A stretch of DNA of 64,000 nucleotides from a virus. The position numbers and the translations under genes are program-made. Of this stretch, positions 21,726-30,150 are shown piece after piece. Where the stretch lies: positions 1 to 64,000 of IMG/VR virus record IMGVR_UViG_3300027749_000063. One strand, written 5' to 3'. Under the pieces are notes generated by a model. That model was not told where the DNA came from. It was given only the letters and a program-made list of their open reading frames with translations, and did not search any database. Each line of letters opens with the position of its first letter. The first letter of the stretch is position 1.

Positions 21726-22063
21726 GATAGGTTCCTTCTCTCTTCGAGAAGTAGTCTATTTTGACTTTCTATTCTAACTTATATTACAGCAGTTTTTAAC
21801 CAAATAGCCTCTCAGAAGCTAAGTCTCTATTCTGTCCACTTATTGCCTACGGTCTATTAATTGTAGGTTAGAGCACTGTAAACTTTATTAGAACATTTTG
21901 ACACTATCGGAGAAACCTCTTTTCACCTCTGAGGGCTACTCATACAATCCAACTTCTAGCAGATTACTTTTTAATCCTCGTCTGCGAACACAAAGATGTG
22001 ATGTCACTACGAAGGTAATGTCACTTTTAGATAAGTAGTCTCGTGTGTTGATAAATTGTGGAA
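21726..22063. other. 338-base gap between convergent genes
   Basis: No ORF of note. Short inverted repeats are seen: CTTCTC/GAGAAG with a 5-nt loop (21735-21751), CCTAC/GTAGG (21846-21867), repeated TGTCAC units near 21998-22024, and the palindrome GGAATTAAATTCC (22060-22072) overlapping the end of the minus-strand gene. None has a clear U-tract. It could hold terminators for both directions or an unannotated RNA. Confidence 0.4.
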
Positions 22064-22336
22064 TTAAATTCCTGCTGACTTCTGAGCATGCATGTAGTCA
22101 GTCTGTTGCATAGGTTGATCTTCGTCTAAAAGTTCTGTTAAAGCCTCTTCAATGTAGTCAAATAGCATCTCTTCGTTATACTTCTTACGATAAGTAAATG
22201 CTTTAAAGCCATCATAGAGAGCTAATTTAAATCCTCCTATATCTCCTTCTAGCTTTACCTGCTCATCTTGGAGTGCTAGTAAGAAAATATCAAATACTTC
22301 CTGGGCATTTGGTTTTTTAATTTTATCCATCGACAT
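22064..22336 (-). CDS. isolated acidic hypothetical protein, 90 aa
   Basis: The only minus-strand gene between the fibre and the packaging block. It is helical and acidic (YIEEALTELLDEDQPMQQ), with no targeting signal and no recognised family. Unlike most genes here it has a strong Shine-Dalgarno sequence AGGAGG (22344-22349) seven bases before its ATG, and a TATATTTG box (22354-22361) directly upstream, so its leader would be very short. The TATATTTG box would place the transcription start almost at the ribosome site. Its opposite direction and different initiation signal suggest separate control or recent acquisition. Confidence 0.65.
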   Translation of the reverse strand: MSMDKIKKPNAQEVFDIFLLALQDEQVKLEGDIGGFKLALYDGFKAFTYRKKYNEEMLFDYIEEALTELLDEDQPMQQTDYMHAQKSAGI

Positions 22337-22479
22337 AACAAATCCTCCTTGTACAAATATAATCTTTAATTATTTTTTGTCTAGACATAGTTTTTCACTA
22401 AAATAACCATAGGTGTTAAGAGTTGGGTTAACACGGTTAATATCTTAAGTTAAAAGTATTCTTTGAGTTAACATATAAC

Positions 22480-22509
22480 TTGACTTTTTTTGTTAAGATA
22501 GTATATTTG
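22480..22509 (+). promoter_or_regulatory. host-type promoter of the packaging block
   Basis: TTG (22480-22482), 19-nt spacer, TATATTTG (22502-22509), 23 bases upstream of the first gene of the block. Confidence 0.8.
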
Positions 22510-22532
22510 TTCATGTTAAACCAAACCAACCA

Positions 22533-22886
22533 ATGAAAGTAGCACGTAAATACGAAGAAGGAGTTAAGTTACATCAGGCATACATTGATGTACTACTAAG
22601 ACTTGCGGGATATAGATTATCCGATCTATACACCAGTATATTAGCCCATAGTTCATTTTACGGTACTTTAGATAAAGTAGTAAAAGAAAGAATCGCCAGT
22701 GAGTTTGACACATCAATACAAGTTATCTCTAATGGGATAACGAAGTTAAGAAAGATGGGCATCTTAGAAAAGAATGCGGTCAACCCAAGATTGTGTCCTA
22801 CTAGCAAGCAAGGTGTCACACTTACTCTGGTTCTTTCTACTTTAGATCAACCTGTTCTTAAACAAGAAGCTCTAGCAACTGCATGA
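22533..22886 (+). CDS. winged-helix DNA-binding protein, 117 aa
   Basis: A winged helix-turn-helix pattern is seen at about residues 50-82: KERIASEFDTSIQVISNGI as helices 2 and 3, then TKLRKMGILEKN as the start of the wing. The first third is helical. It is the first gene of the packaging block, before an IHF-like protein and close to TerL, so it may be the DNA-recognition (small terminase-like) component or a late regulator. The stop TGA overlaps the next ATG. Confidence 0.65.
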   Translation: MKVARKYEEGVKLHQAYIDVLLRLAGYRLSDLYTSILAHSSFYGTLDKVVKERIASEFDTSIQVISNGITKLRKMGILEKNAVNPRLCPTSKQGVTLTLVLSTLDQPVLKQEALATA

Positions 22887-23428
22887 ACTCGATAAGAGAT
22901 ACATACGAAACTATTGAAATTAAGACTTACGCTGCTTACTCTGATGTAGCAAAAGAAATGGGTCTTACTATTGATAAGGTAAGTACTGTATACGAATGGT
23001 ATCTAAAAAAGACCATAGAGGATATAGTAGAACTACCTACAGTTAAAGTAAGATTATCTGGATTAGGAGTTTTAGTATTTAACCCTTCTAGAGCAATCAA
23101 ATTAATAGCTAAGAAACTTAAGTCAGAGTATCTGTTAACTTATGAAACAGAAAGACAAGGACTCACAGCAATCAGAGGTTATGCTAACTACTACATGCTA
23201 GAAGATTGGCTTAAACTATTTAAAGACAGATACGAAAGAGGACAATCCAAAAAACTCTACAACCAACAAACTATAGAGTATATGGACAGAACATATCAGA
23301 CACAATTATTAAACCACCAGAAATTATATGAATCCTTACAAAGAGTACATGGACCTGAGCCTGAAGGGGCTAAAGAATTTGAACAAAGTATTGGAGGGAG
23401 TAGCAACGAAGACAGCGAATCAGTTTAA
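22883..23428 (+). CDS. IHF/HU-like protein, 181 aa
   Basis: Residues about 20-85 show the order of an HU/IHF fold: two helices (VAKEMGLTIDKVSTVYEWYL), then strand - loop - strand with VKVRLSGLGVLVF, where LGxxxF is typical. The remaining half is helical and ends in an acidic tail. crAss-like phages carry IHF-like genes, and bending proteins can act in packaging or replication. The zinc-finger gene starts within its last 101 bases in another frame. Confidence 0.55.
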   Translation: MNSIRDTYETIEIKTYAAYSDVAKEMGLTIDKVSTVYEWYLKKTIEDIVELPTVKVRLSGLGVLVFNPSRAIKLIAKKLKSEYLLTYETERQGLTAIRGYANYYMLEDWLKLFKDRYERGQSKKLYNQQTIEYMDRTYQTQLLNHQKLYESLQRVHGPEPEGAKEFEQSIGGSSNEDSESV

Positions 23429-23705
23429 ATTACTAAGCAATGAAAAACAGAACATTATCGCAGACAGAATGGACATTTGTATTAATTGTCCCTACAATTC
23501 GAGAAACGCAGTCACTTCTACCGAGTATGTACAACTCACAGGCAAGCACTACAGCACTGACAGAAGTGAACTTCACTGTTCGTTTTGTGGCTGCATCTGT
23601 ACCTACAAAACGGCATCTCTATCTTCAGATTGTGGAATAGCAGATTGGAACGCAGATCATCCCTTACATAAAATAGAATTAAAATGGAAAAGCACAGAAA
23701 AGTAA
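23328..23705 (+). CDS. Cys-rich zinc-binding protein, 125 aa
   Basis: After a helical part (about residues 1-48) the protein has CINCPYN (CxxC), then LHCSFCGCIC (CxxCxC) and DCGIADWNADH, a pattern of two zinc knuckles. The same order occurs in small proteins near TerL in many Bacteroidota phages. Starting at the first Met makes a 101-base overlap with the gene before; the helical N-terminal part continues smoothly into the knuckles, so I keep the long form. A start at Met-48 is the alternative. Function unknown, nucleic-acid binding likely. Confidence 0.65.
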   Translation: MNPYKEYMDLSLKGLKNLNKVLEGVATKTANQFKLLSNEKQNIIADRMDICINCPYNSRNAVTSTEYVQLTGKHYSTDRSELHCSFCGCICTYKTASLSSDCGIADWNADHPLHKIELKWKSTEK

Positions 23706-23812
23706 CCATCAAGAATGGTTGCGACAAAAGACCAGGTAGCAAGTGTGGAGTTCAGATCTACTTCTTGCCTGCCGACAAACCTTTAACTAAGGTTTCTTCT
23801 AAAGCAAAATAA
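23684..23812 (+). CDS. small basic protein, 42 aa
   Basis: It reads MEKHRKVTIKNGCDKRPGSK, CGVQIYFLPAD and a Lys-rich end. It overlaps the zinc-finger gene by 22 bases and is followed by the next ATG after one base, so the spacing supports a true gene. Function unknown. Confidence 0.5.
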   Translation: MEKHRKVTIKNGCDKRPGSKCGVQIYFLPADKPLTKVSSKAK

Positions 23813-23813
23813 G

Positions 23814-24017
23814 ATGATAGACAACCAACCAACCTCCCAGCCCTATGTAAACTTTACTTTGCAAGATAACTTATTCGAGACGTTTAAGATATTTTGGAAA
23901 GCAGGGTACTCATATAGTAAAACAGGCAGAGATGAAGACTTCTATGCACGTGTACTAGAAGACATCATGAATATGTCTCAAGAAGAATTTTTAAAGAAAT
24001 ACTCAAATGGCCGTTAA
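23814..24017 (+). CDS. hypothetical protein, 67 aa
   Basis: Small soluble helical protein (FETFKIFWKAGYSYSKTG, EDIMNMSQEEFLKKYS) of unknown family. Its last 11 bases overlap the start of the next gene. The tight packing before TerL suggests a role in packaging or head assembly, but the sequence shows nothing specific. Confidence 0.6.
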   Translation: MIDNQPTSQPYVNFTLQDNLFETFKIFWKAGYSYSKTGRDEDFYARVLEDIMNMSQEEFLKKYSNGR

Positions 24018-24324
24018 GAAAAATAGTTACGTAGAATTTGAATTAGATTGGCTTCAAGAAAAAGCTGATCAATTAAAAGCTTATGTAGACAATAATCCTT
24101 TTCATGAGTTAGTCGATAGACTTGCTTGGAAATCTACTGCTAATGGGGGACAAATGCCCTTAGTAGTGGCAACTATTGAAGCACAGATAAAATCTCTTAC
24201 ACAAGCTTTAAAAGACTATGCTCAAATTATTGAGGTAATAGATAAACTAAGAGAGAAAGAAGAGCAGAAAGCAGAAGCTAGAGGTTCTCAAGAGATTAAC
24301 GGTAAGATGAAACAATTCAATTAA
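24007..24324 (+). CDS. helical coiled-coil protein, 105 aa
   Basis: Long helices with heptad spacing (ELDWLQEKADQLKAYV and SLTQALKDYAQIIEVIDKLR) and a charged C-terminal tail. It ends one base before TerL. Its position and its helical-hairpin character are like a small terminase oligomerisation part, but no DNA-binding motif is visible, so the call stays open. Confidence 0.6.
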   Translation: MAVKKNSYVEFELDWLQEKADQLKAYVDNNPFHELVDRLAWKSTANGGQMPLVVATIEAQIKSLTQALKDYAQIIEVIDKLREKEEQKAEARGSQEINGKMKQFN

Positions 24325-24325
24325 T

Positions 24326-26335
24326 ATGCACGCTAATCTAGAAAGTCCAGAATTCTTTATTAATGTTAAGTCCTTCCCTGAGATTGGCTCAGAGGAGTAT
24401 GATGCATTTTGGGAGAACGAAGACAAAAAGATTACAGAAGGTGTAACTATTAATGGATTCTATTTCTCGCCTTTTATTTATTGGCATTTAAACTACTGGT
24501 CTATATACATAGATACAGTGGTAGGTAAGCGTCAAATTAGAAAGCTAGACAAACCTCAGCTTTGGGATACCTACTTAGCAGTAGACGAAACTATCCACAA
24601 AGCAGAAAATCACGTAGACGGAAAGAAAGGAGTTGTGATGGTAGGATCAAGACGTATCTCTAAGTCAGTTTTAACTTCTTCTTATATGGCTCACAAAGCC
24701 ATTACACAGAAAGGTTCTGACAATTTGATATCTGCGCTTAACCAACCTGACTTAAAAGTAATCACAGACTATGTAGACTTAGGTATTAGAAACCTTCCTG
24801 ACTACTTTAGATTTCCTCGTATTGAAGATGACTGGAAGAGACAGGTAACTTTAGGATTCAAAGACAAGAGAACTAACTCTCGTAATGAGTGGTCTAAGTT
24901 TCACGTACGTAACTTTGATGAAGGCAACAATACGGAAGCAGCGGCAGGTCTTACTCTATCTTCGTTTCTTTTGGAAGAAGGAGGAAAAGGAAAGATCCTT
25001 TCTTGCTTAGCGGCAACTACTCCTTGTTTTGACAGTCCTTATGGCTGGCGTTGTTCTCCTTTCGTAATTGGAACTTCTGGAGATATGACTAAGGCAGCAG
25101 ACCTAGAAGAACTCTTTAACAATCCTGAAGCCTATAACTTTCTTCCTGTAGAATCTAATGAGACAGGAAAGTCTTATGGACTATTTATTCCAGGTACACG
25201 TTCTTTGAAAGTTCCAAAGCAAGAAACTCCCCTAGGACTTTACTTAGGTAAGGAAGAAGCTTCTGAGTTAGATATAATTAAGATCTGGGTAGCAGACGAA
25301 GAGAAAGGAAAAGAACTTATCTTAAAGTCTAGAGAACAGACTAAGAAATCAAACGGATTAGAGGCTTACTTAAAAGAAGTAATGTACTATCCTTTGAATC
25401 ACGAAGAGTGTTTCTTAGAACTATCTCAGAACATATTCCCTGTAGACTTACTTCAAGAACAACTACAGAAACTAAGTGCTCAAGAAATTCAAGCAGACAA
25501 CGTAGAACTTTTCATTAACTCTGAAGGAAAGATAAGACACAAGTTTACAGACAAGAAGCCTATTATTAACTTCCCTGTTAAGTCCACAGATCCTATTGAG
25601 GGTTGTGTTCAGATTTGGGAATATCCTCTGTCAGAAGCCCCCTATGGACTTTATACAGCAGGAACGGATCCATACAAACAGTCACAGGCACACTACTCAA
25701 CTTCTTTGGGTTCTACTTATATTTATAAGAGGGTTCATAATCTAAGTGGAGAAGGATGGCAGAACATAGTTGTAGCTTGTTACACAGGTCGTCCTAAGAA
25801 GATTGAGACTTGGTATGAGATGACTAAGATGCTTCTTAAATATTACAATGCTAAGACTCTTTGTGAAAACATGGACTATGGTTTTATCCAGCATTGTGTA
25901 GATAAGAATGAATCTCCCAAAGTTCTAGAGAAGACCCCTAAGTTTCTGAATGACATCCACCCTAACTCTACAGTAAACCGTGACTACGGTATTCACATGA
26001 CCAAAGACATTAAAAACTATTTGATGTCTCTTATCATCGAGTACATAACCGAGGTAATAGAAGTAGAGAGGGATGAAGACGGAGCTATCATAAAAGAAAG
26101 ACTAGGTGTAACTAGAATACTAGATCCTCTCTTGATTAAGGAGTTAATTAAGTTTACTCCTAAGTTAAACGTTGACCGAGTTATTTCATTTGGATTAACT
26201 TTAGCTATGGCTAAAACTCTTACTACACAGGTTGTCATCTCAAACTCTAGTGACGACAATAGAATACAAGCTTACTTCAGAGAGAAGAAAGGAAACTCTT
26301 TATTCCGTACAACCTCATCCCCCTTCCGATACTAA
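24326..26335 (+). CDS. terL: terminase large subunit, 669 aa
   Basis: The ATPase-nuclease motor that packages phage DNA into the prohead. An ATPase P-loop of the terminase type is seen at about residues 107-114 (VGSRRISKS), and the Walker B region at about 213-220 (SFLLEEGGKG). The nuclease domain begins near residue 450 with YTAGTDPYKQSQ, giving the first catalytic Asp. Length is normal for crAss-like TerL. It directly precedes the portal gene as expected. No intein or intron is visible. Confidence 0.95.
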   Translation: MHANLESPEFFINVKSFPEIGSEEYDAFWENEDKKITEGVTINGFYFSPFIYWHLNYWSIYIDTVVGKRQIRKLDKPQLWDTYLAVDETIHKAENHVDGKKGVVMVGSRRISKSVLTSSYMAHKAITQKGSDNLISALNQPDLKVITDYVDLGIRNLPDYFRFPRIEDDWKRQVTLGFKDKRTNSRNEWSKFHVRNFDEGNNTEAAAGLTLSSFLLEEGGKGKILSCLAATTPCFDSPYGWRCSPFVIGTSGDMTKAADLEELFNNPEAYNFLPVESNETGKSYGLFIPGTRSLKVPKQETPLGLYLGKEEASELDIIKIWVADEEKGKELILKSREQTKKSNGLEAYLKEVMYYPLNHEECFLELSQNIFPVDLLQEQLQKLSAQEIQADNVELFINSEGKIRHKFTDKKPIINFPVKSTDPIEGCVQIWEYPLSEAPYGLYTAGTDPYKQSQAHYSTSLGSTYIYKRVHNLSGEGWQNIVVACYTGRPKKIETWYEMTKMLLKYYNAKTLCENMDYGFIQHCVDKNESPKVLEKTPKFLNDIHPNSTVNRDYGIHMTKDIKNYLMSLIIEYITEVIEVERDEDGAIIKERLGVTRILDPLLIKELIKFTPKLNVDRVISFGLTLAMAKTLTTQVVISNSSDDNRIQAYFREKKGNSLFRTTSSPFRY

Positions 26336-26373
26336 TACTACTAATACTACTAAACTAAAACAAATATACTAAA

Positions 26374-28827
26374 ATGATTATTGAAGCATTTAAAGAGCAT
26401 GTAGATCCCGTTAATCATGCCTACTTCTACCCTGAGCAATTTGTAAGCCTGGAGTATAAGCAGTCTGAAAAATGGATAAAGTCTACTATGGACTACTTTG
26501 CAAATATTGCATTTGCACAATACAAGCAGAACGTAGAATTTAGAAAGAACTACCGTTTACTTAACGGTGAATTTAACTTTACTGACTATACAAACGTAGC
26601 AGATTATCAGGAGCTAATCAGCTACTTAGAAGATGTTCCTAACCAGGATCCAGATGTTCCTCAGCACTTAAAGCACTATCCAATAGTTAACCCTCCTATC
26701 AATCAGTTAAAGGGAGAGTTGATTAACCGTCCTCACAAATACAAAGTAAAAGCTGTAGATGATGAAGCGATTAACGAAACTATTGACTTTAGAACTGACT
26801 TAATCAAGGAACACTTCTTAAAAAATCTTCAAGCTCAGCTAGAAGGACAAGAGATTGATCCTGAACAAAGAGCACAGATGGAGCAAGACATTCAGAATAA
26901 AATCTTGGATTATACTTCAGTTGCTGAAGAGTGGGGTAACAAAACTCTTAATGCTCTTAAATATCATTTTAACTTTAAAGAAAAGTCTCAACAGTCATTC
27001 CTAGATTTCTTGGTAACAGGTAAAGAGTTTCACCACTTTTATCCTGATAACTCTCGCTTAGGATTTAATTATAAAGTAGAGAACCCTTCTAACGTATGGT
27101 ACTTAGGTAACCGTAATGCTCAGTACACTTCTGATTGTTGGGCATTAGGTCTTATTGAAGTTCTTTCAATGACTGAGATTGTAGATCGTTACAACTTAAC
27201 AGGAGAAGAAATAGAACACTTGAAAGTTCGTTCTCTTCAGAACTTAAGAAATAACGAATACTCTCCTATGGCTCCTGCACTTCCAGATCCTAATGATCCT
27301 TTGTGGCAGTTGACTTTTGAGAACGTAGGTGACTTTGCTAACGGGGGTATTGATCACAACGTATTTTCATTTAACTCTCAGCATGCTTATACCGTAATTA
27401 CCGCTTACTGGCAGTCTAAGAAAAAGATCTTTAAAAGAACTTACTTAGATGAAGAAGGATACCAACAAGAAATGTTTGTATCTGAAGATTATAAGTTAAA
27501 CAAAGATCTAGGAGATATTTCTATTGAAGAACTTTGGATAAATGAGTGGTGGAGGGGAATTAAAATTGGAGCAAATATTTACGTAAACGTAGAACCTCTA
27601 GAGTTTATTCAAGATTGTCCTCTAGTAGGAATTATTAATACTTCTCGTAACACTCAAGGTAAATCTCTTTTAGATCTTCTTAAACCTTACCAGGTTCTTT
27701 ATAACATTTGTATGAACCAGTTATGGGAATTACTAGAAAAAGAAATTGGAGTAGTGTTCTTAGGTGACCTTAAAGTAGTTCCTAAGAAAGACTCTCAGGA
27801 TCCTATTGAGACAATGTTGTGGAATGCTAAGAACAGAGGTACTCTCTTGATTGACACTTCGATTGAGAATACAGGAGGGGCTGTACAATTTAACCAGTTC
27901 TCTCGTATTGACCTTACACGTTCTCAAGAAATTCAAGCACGTATTCAATTAGCTCAACAACTTCGCTTAGAGGCTTATGAGTTAGTGGGTATTACTCGTC
28001 AACGTTTAGGTAACTCACAGGCATCAGATACAGCAACAGCTGCTAACAATGCTTTGATTCAATCTTTTGCTCAGACAGAAACTTGGTTTGCTTGGCATGA
28101 CAACGTACTTCAGAAAGTATATCAGTCTATTCTAGACATGTCTCAGTATATTGAATTGCAGAAACCTACTTCTACTCTTAATTACCTTAACTCTGAACTA
28201 GAGAGTGTATTCCTAAGAGTAAGCAAGAACGAACTACTTCATGAGTTGTTTGTATTTGTATCCTCTTACGCAGAAGACAAAGTAACCCTAGAACAGTTAA
28301 AGCAATTGGCTCAGCCTGCTATGCAGAATGGAGCAGAGCTTTCTGAGATGGTAGACTTGTTTACAGCTAACTCTGAAAGAAGTCTTCGTAAGACTTTAGG
28401 TGATGTACAGAAACGTAAAGAAGAAATTCGTCAACAAGAGCAAGCTCTTAAACAACAACAGCTGGATCAACAACAACAACAGTTTGAACAGAAGATGCAG
28501 ATGGATGCTGCTCAGAGAGCAGAAGACGCTAAACGTGATGACATGAATAAACAGTTAGATCGTGAGAACAAGATTCAGATTGTACAACTTCAAGGTATTG
28601 CTAACGAAGGTTCTTATAATCCTGACGTAGATACTACTGGACTTTTAATTGAACAAACTAAAATAGCTCAAGATATTTCTAAGAGTCAATTTGATAAAAT
28701 AACTAAAGATAAAGAGATGGGTTTGAGAGAGAAAGAACTAGCACTCAAGGAGAAAGACATAGATAACAAACTAAAAATAGCTCAAACAAATAAAAATAAG
28801 TACGATTCTGGCTCAAAAAAGCGCTAG
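26374..28827 (+). CDS. portal protein, 817 aa
   Basis: Forms the twelve-subunit ring at the capsid vertex through which DNA passes and to which tail parts attach. It is identified by its position after TerL, its length, and its layout: alpha/beta wing region, central stem-forming helices (LEKEIGVVFLGDLK, IQLAQQLRLEAYELVGI), and a long Gln/Lys-rich coiled coil at the C-terminus (about residues 685-810, with EQALKQQQLDQQQQQFEQ). The glutamine-rich end is like the barrel or internal extension of crAss-like portals. It ends with TAG before a strong terminator. Confidence 0.9.
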   Translation: MIIEAFKEHVDPVNHAYFYPEQFVSLEYKQSEKWIKSTMDYFANIAFAQYKQNVEFRKNYRLLNGEFNFTDYTNVADYQELISYLEDVPNQDPDVPQHLKHYPIVNPPINQLKGELINRPHKYKVKAVDDEAINETIDFRTDLIKEHFLKNLQAQLEGQEIDPEQRAQMEQDIQNKILDYTSVAEEWGNKTLNALKYHFNFKEKSQQSFLDFLVTGKEFHHFYPDNSRLGFNYKVENPSNVWYLGNRNAQYTSDCWALGLIEVLSMTEIVDRYNLTGEEIEHLKVRSLQNLRNNEYSPMAPALPDPNDPLWQLTFENVGDFANGGIDHNVFSFNSQHAYTVITAYWQSKKKIFKRTYLDEEGYQQEMFVSEDYKLNKDLGDISIEELWINEWWRGIKIGANIYVNVEPLEFIQDCPLVGIINTSRNTQGKSLLDLLKPYQVLYNICMNQLWELLEKEIGVVFLGDLKVVPKKDSQDPIETMLWNAKNRGTLLIDTSIENTGGAVQFNQFSRIDLTRSQEIQARIQLAQQLRLEAYELVGITRQRLGNSQASDTATAANNALIQSFAQTETWFAWHDNVLQKVYQSILDMSQYIELQKPTSTLNYLNSELESVFLRVSKNELLHELFVFVSSYAEDKVTLEQLKQLAQPAMQNGAELSEMVDLFTANSERSLRKTLGDVQKRKEEIRQQEQALKQQQLDQQQQQFEQKMQMDAAQRAEDAKRDDMNKQLDRENKIQIVQLQGIANEGSYNPDVDTTGLLIEQTKIAQDISKSQFDKITKDKEMGLREKELALKEKDIDNKLKIAQTNKNKYDSGSKKR

Positions 28828-28841
28828 AATGATCTGAAATT

Positions 28842-28873
28842 GGGGGGTTTGTGAGCTACAAAATCCCCCTTTT
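28842..28873 (+). terminator. terminator after portal gene
   Basis: GGGGG(G)TTTGT ... ACAAAATCCCCC with two stacked stem parts followed by TTTT. It separates TerL-portal from the capsid unit. Confidence 0.75.
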
Positions 28874-28912
28874 CAACATATTGTATATAACGTATCATAA
28901 ATAATTAATCTC

Positions 28913-28942
28913 TTGTGTTAATTTTTTAAAATACTATTTTTG
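28913..28942 (+). promoter_or_regulatory. host-type promoter of the capsid unit
   Basis: TTG (28913-28915), 19-nt spacer, TATTTTTG (28935-28942), 21 bases upstream of the ATG. Confidence 0.75.
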
Positions 28943-28963
28943 AATTAAACCAAACTAACCATT

Positions 28964-30121
28964 ATGACTAATGATAATCCATTAGAGAACTTAGAGTTCT
29001 TTGACAGTTTTTCCGTGGATGATCCTTTCGAGGATGCCCCAGAAGATCCCAATGCCAACGTCAAACCAGACATCTTAAATGGGGAAGATTACGATCCCTT
29101 AAACGAAGAAGAAGCAGAACCAGCAGGTTCTGAAGACCCCTTAGGAGATGATGATTTACCTTTACCTAAAAAGAAAACTACTCCTGCACCTGCAGAAGAA
29201 GAAGAGGAAGAAGAAGTAAACCTAGAGGATGACGAAGATGAAGAAGGAGAAGAGAATCAATTTGAGGTTTTTGCCAATGGTCTGATACAAGCAGGAATGC
29301 TTAACGTAGAAGAAGGCGAAGAAATCGAATGGAATGAACAAACCTTCTTAGCTAAGATGAATGATACCATCGAAGACAAGGCTTGGAATCAACTAGAGCA
29401 ACTTGCAACAGAGACCTACGGAGAAGCAGGAGTACAGATGATCGAAGATATCTTCATCAATAAAGTTCCAGTACAAGAATACCTACAGAAGTTCTCTAAC
29501 GAACAGATTGTAGAAAATGTAGACTTGAGTGTAGAAGCAAATCAGGAAAGAGTTTTCCGTTTGTATCTAGCTAAAACAGGAATGGACGAAGATGAAATCC
29601 AAGATCAACTTAACTACGCTAGGGACAATGATCGCTTAGAAGCCTACTCTCAAAAATACCACACTAAGTTGGTAGAGAAAATGCAACAGGAAAGAGCAGT
29701 ACTTGCTCAAGAAAGTGAAGCAAGGGTTCAAGTGATGAAACAGAAAGAAGAAGAAAGAGAACAGTTATATGCAGACGTATTAGATAAAGCAATTGCTTCT
29801 GGTACTATTGAAGGTTATCCTTTAAACGAACAAGCTGCAAACGAACTATTTGATTTCGTTTTATCTAAGCCTCACGTTCTTCCAAACGGACAACGTATTA
29901 GTGAGTTTGAATACAAACTAGCTAAAATGCGTCAAGAGGATCCTAGTAAGTTCTTAGCTGTAGCAAAACTAGTTCAAAGCAATTTGGACTTGTCTCCTGT
30001 AAAAAGAAAAGCAGTAACAGAAGAAACCAATTCTCTGTTCAATAACCTTAAAACTAAGAGCAAGAAGTCTTCACCGTCTAACAAGTCAAACGAAGATGCA
30101 TTCTCAAAGTATTTCAAATAA
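28964..30121 (+). CDS. scaffold-like acidic protein, 385 aa
   Basis: A very acidic N-terminal third (Asp/Glu-rich, with EEEEEEEVNLEDDEDEEGEE within residues about 73-96), a helical middle with coiled-coil character (ARVQVMKQKEEEREQLYADV), and a short basic tail (KTKSKKSSPSNK, ending FSKYFK). Acidic helical proteins with a basic C-terminal hook, directly upstream of the major capsid gene, usually act as scaffolds in prohead assembly. No protease motif is seen. A minor capsid role is the alternative. Confidence 0.7.
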   Translation: MTNDNPLENLEFFDSFSVDDPFEDAPEDPNANVKPDILNGEDYDPLNEEEAEPAGSEDPLGDDDLPLPKKKTTPAPAEEEEEEEVNLEDDEDEEGEENQFEVFANGLIQAGMLNVEEGEEIEWNEQTFLAKMNDTIEDKAWNQLEQLATETYGEAGVQMIEDIFINKVPVQEYLQKFSNEQIVENVDLSVEANQERVFRLYLAKTGMDEDEIQDQLNYARDNDRLEAYSQKYHTKLVEKMQQERAVLAQESEARVQVMKQKEEEREQLYADVLDKAIASGTIEGYPLNEQAANELFDFVLSKPHVLPNGQRISEFEYKLAKMRQEDPSKFLAVAKLVQSNLDLSPVKRKAVTEETNSLFNNLKTKSKKSSPSNKSNEDAFSKYFK

Positions 30122-30150
30122 ACAAAACAAAACAAAAATAAATTACTACT

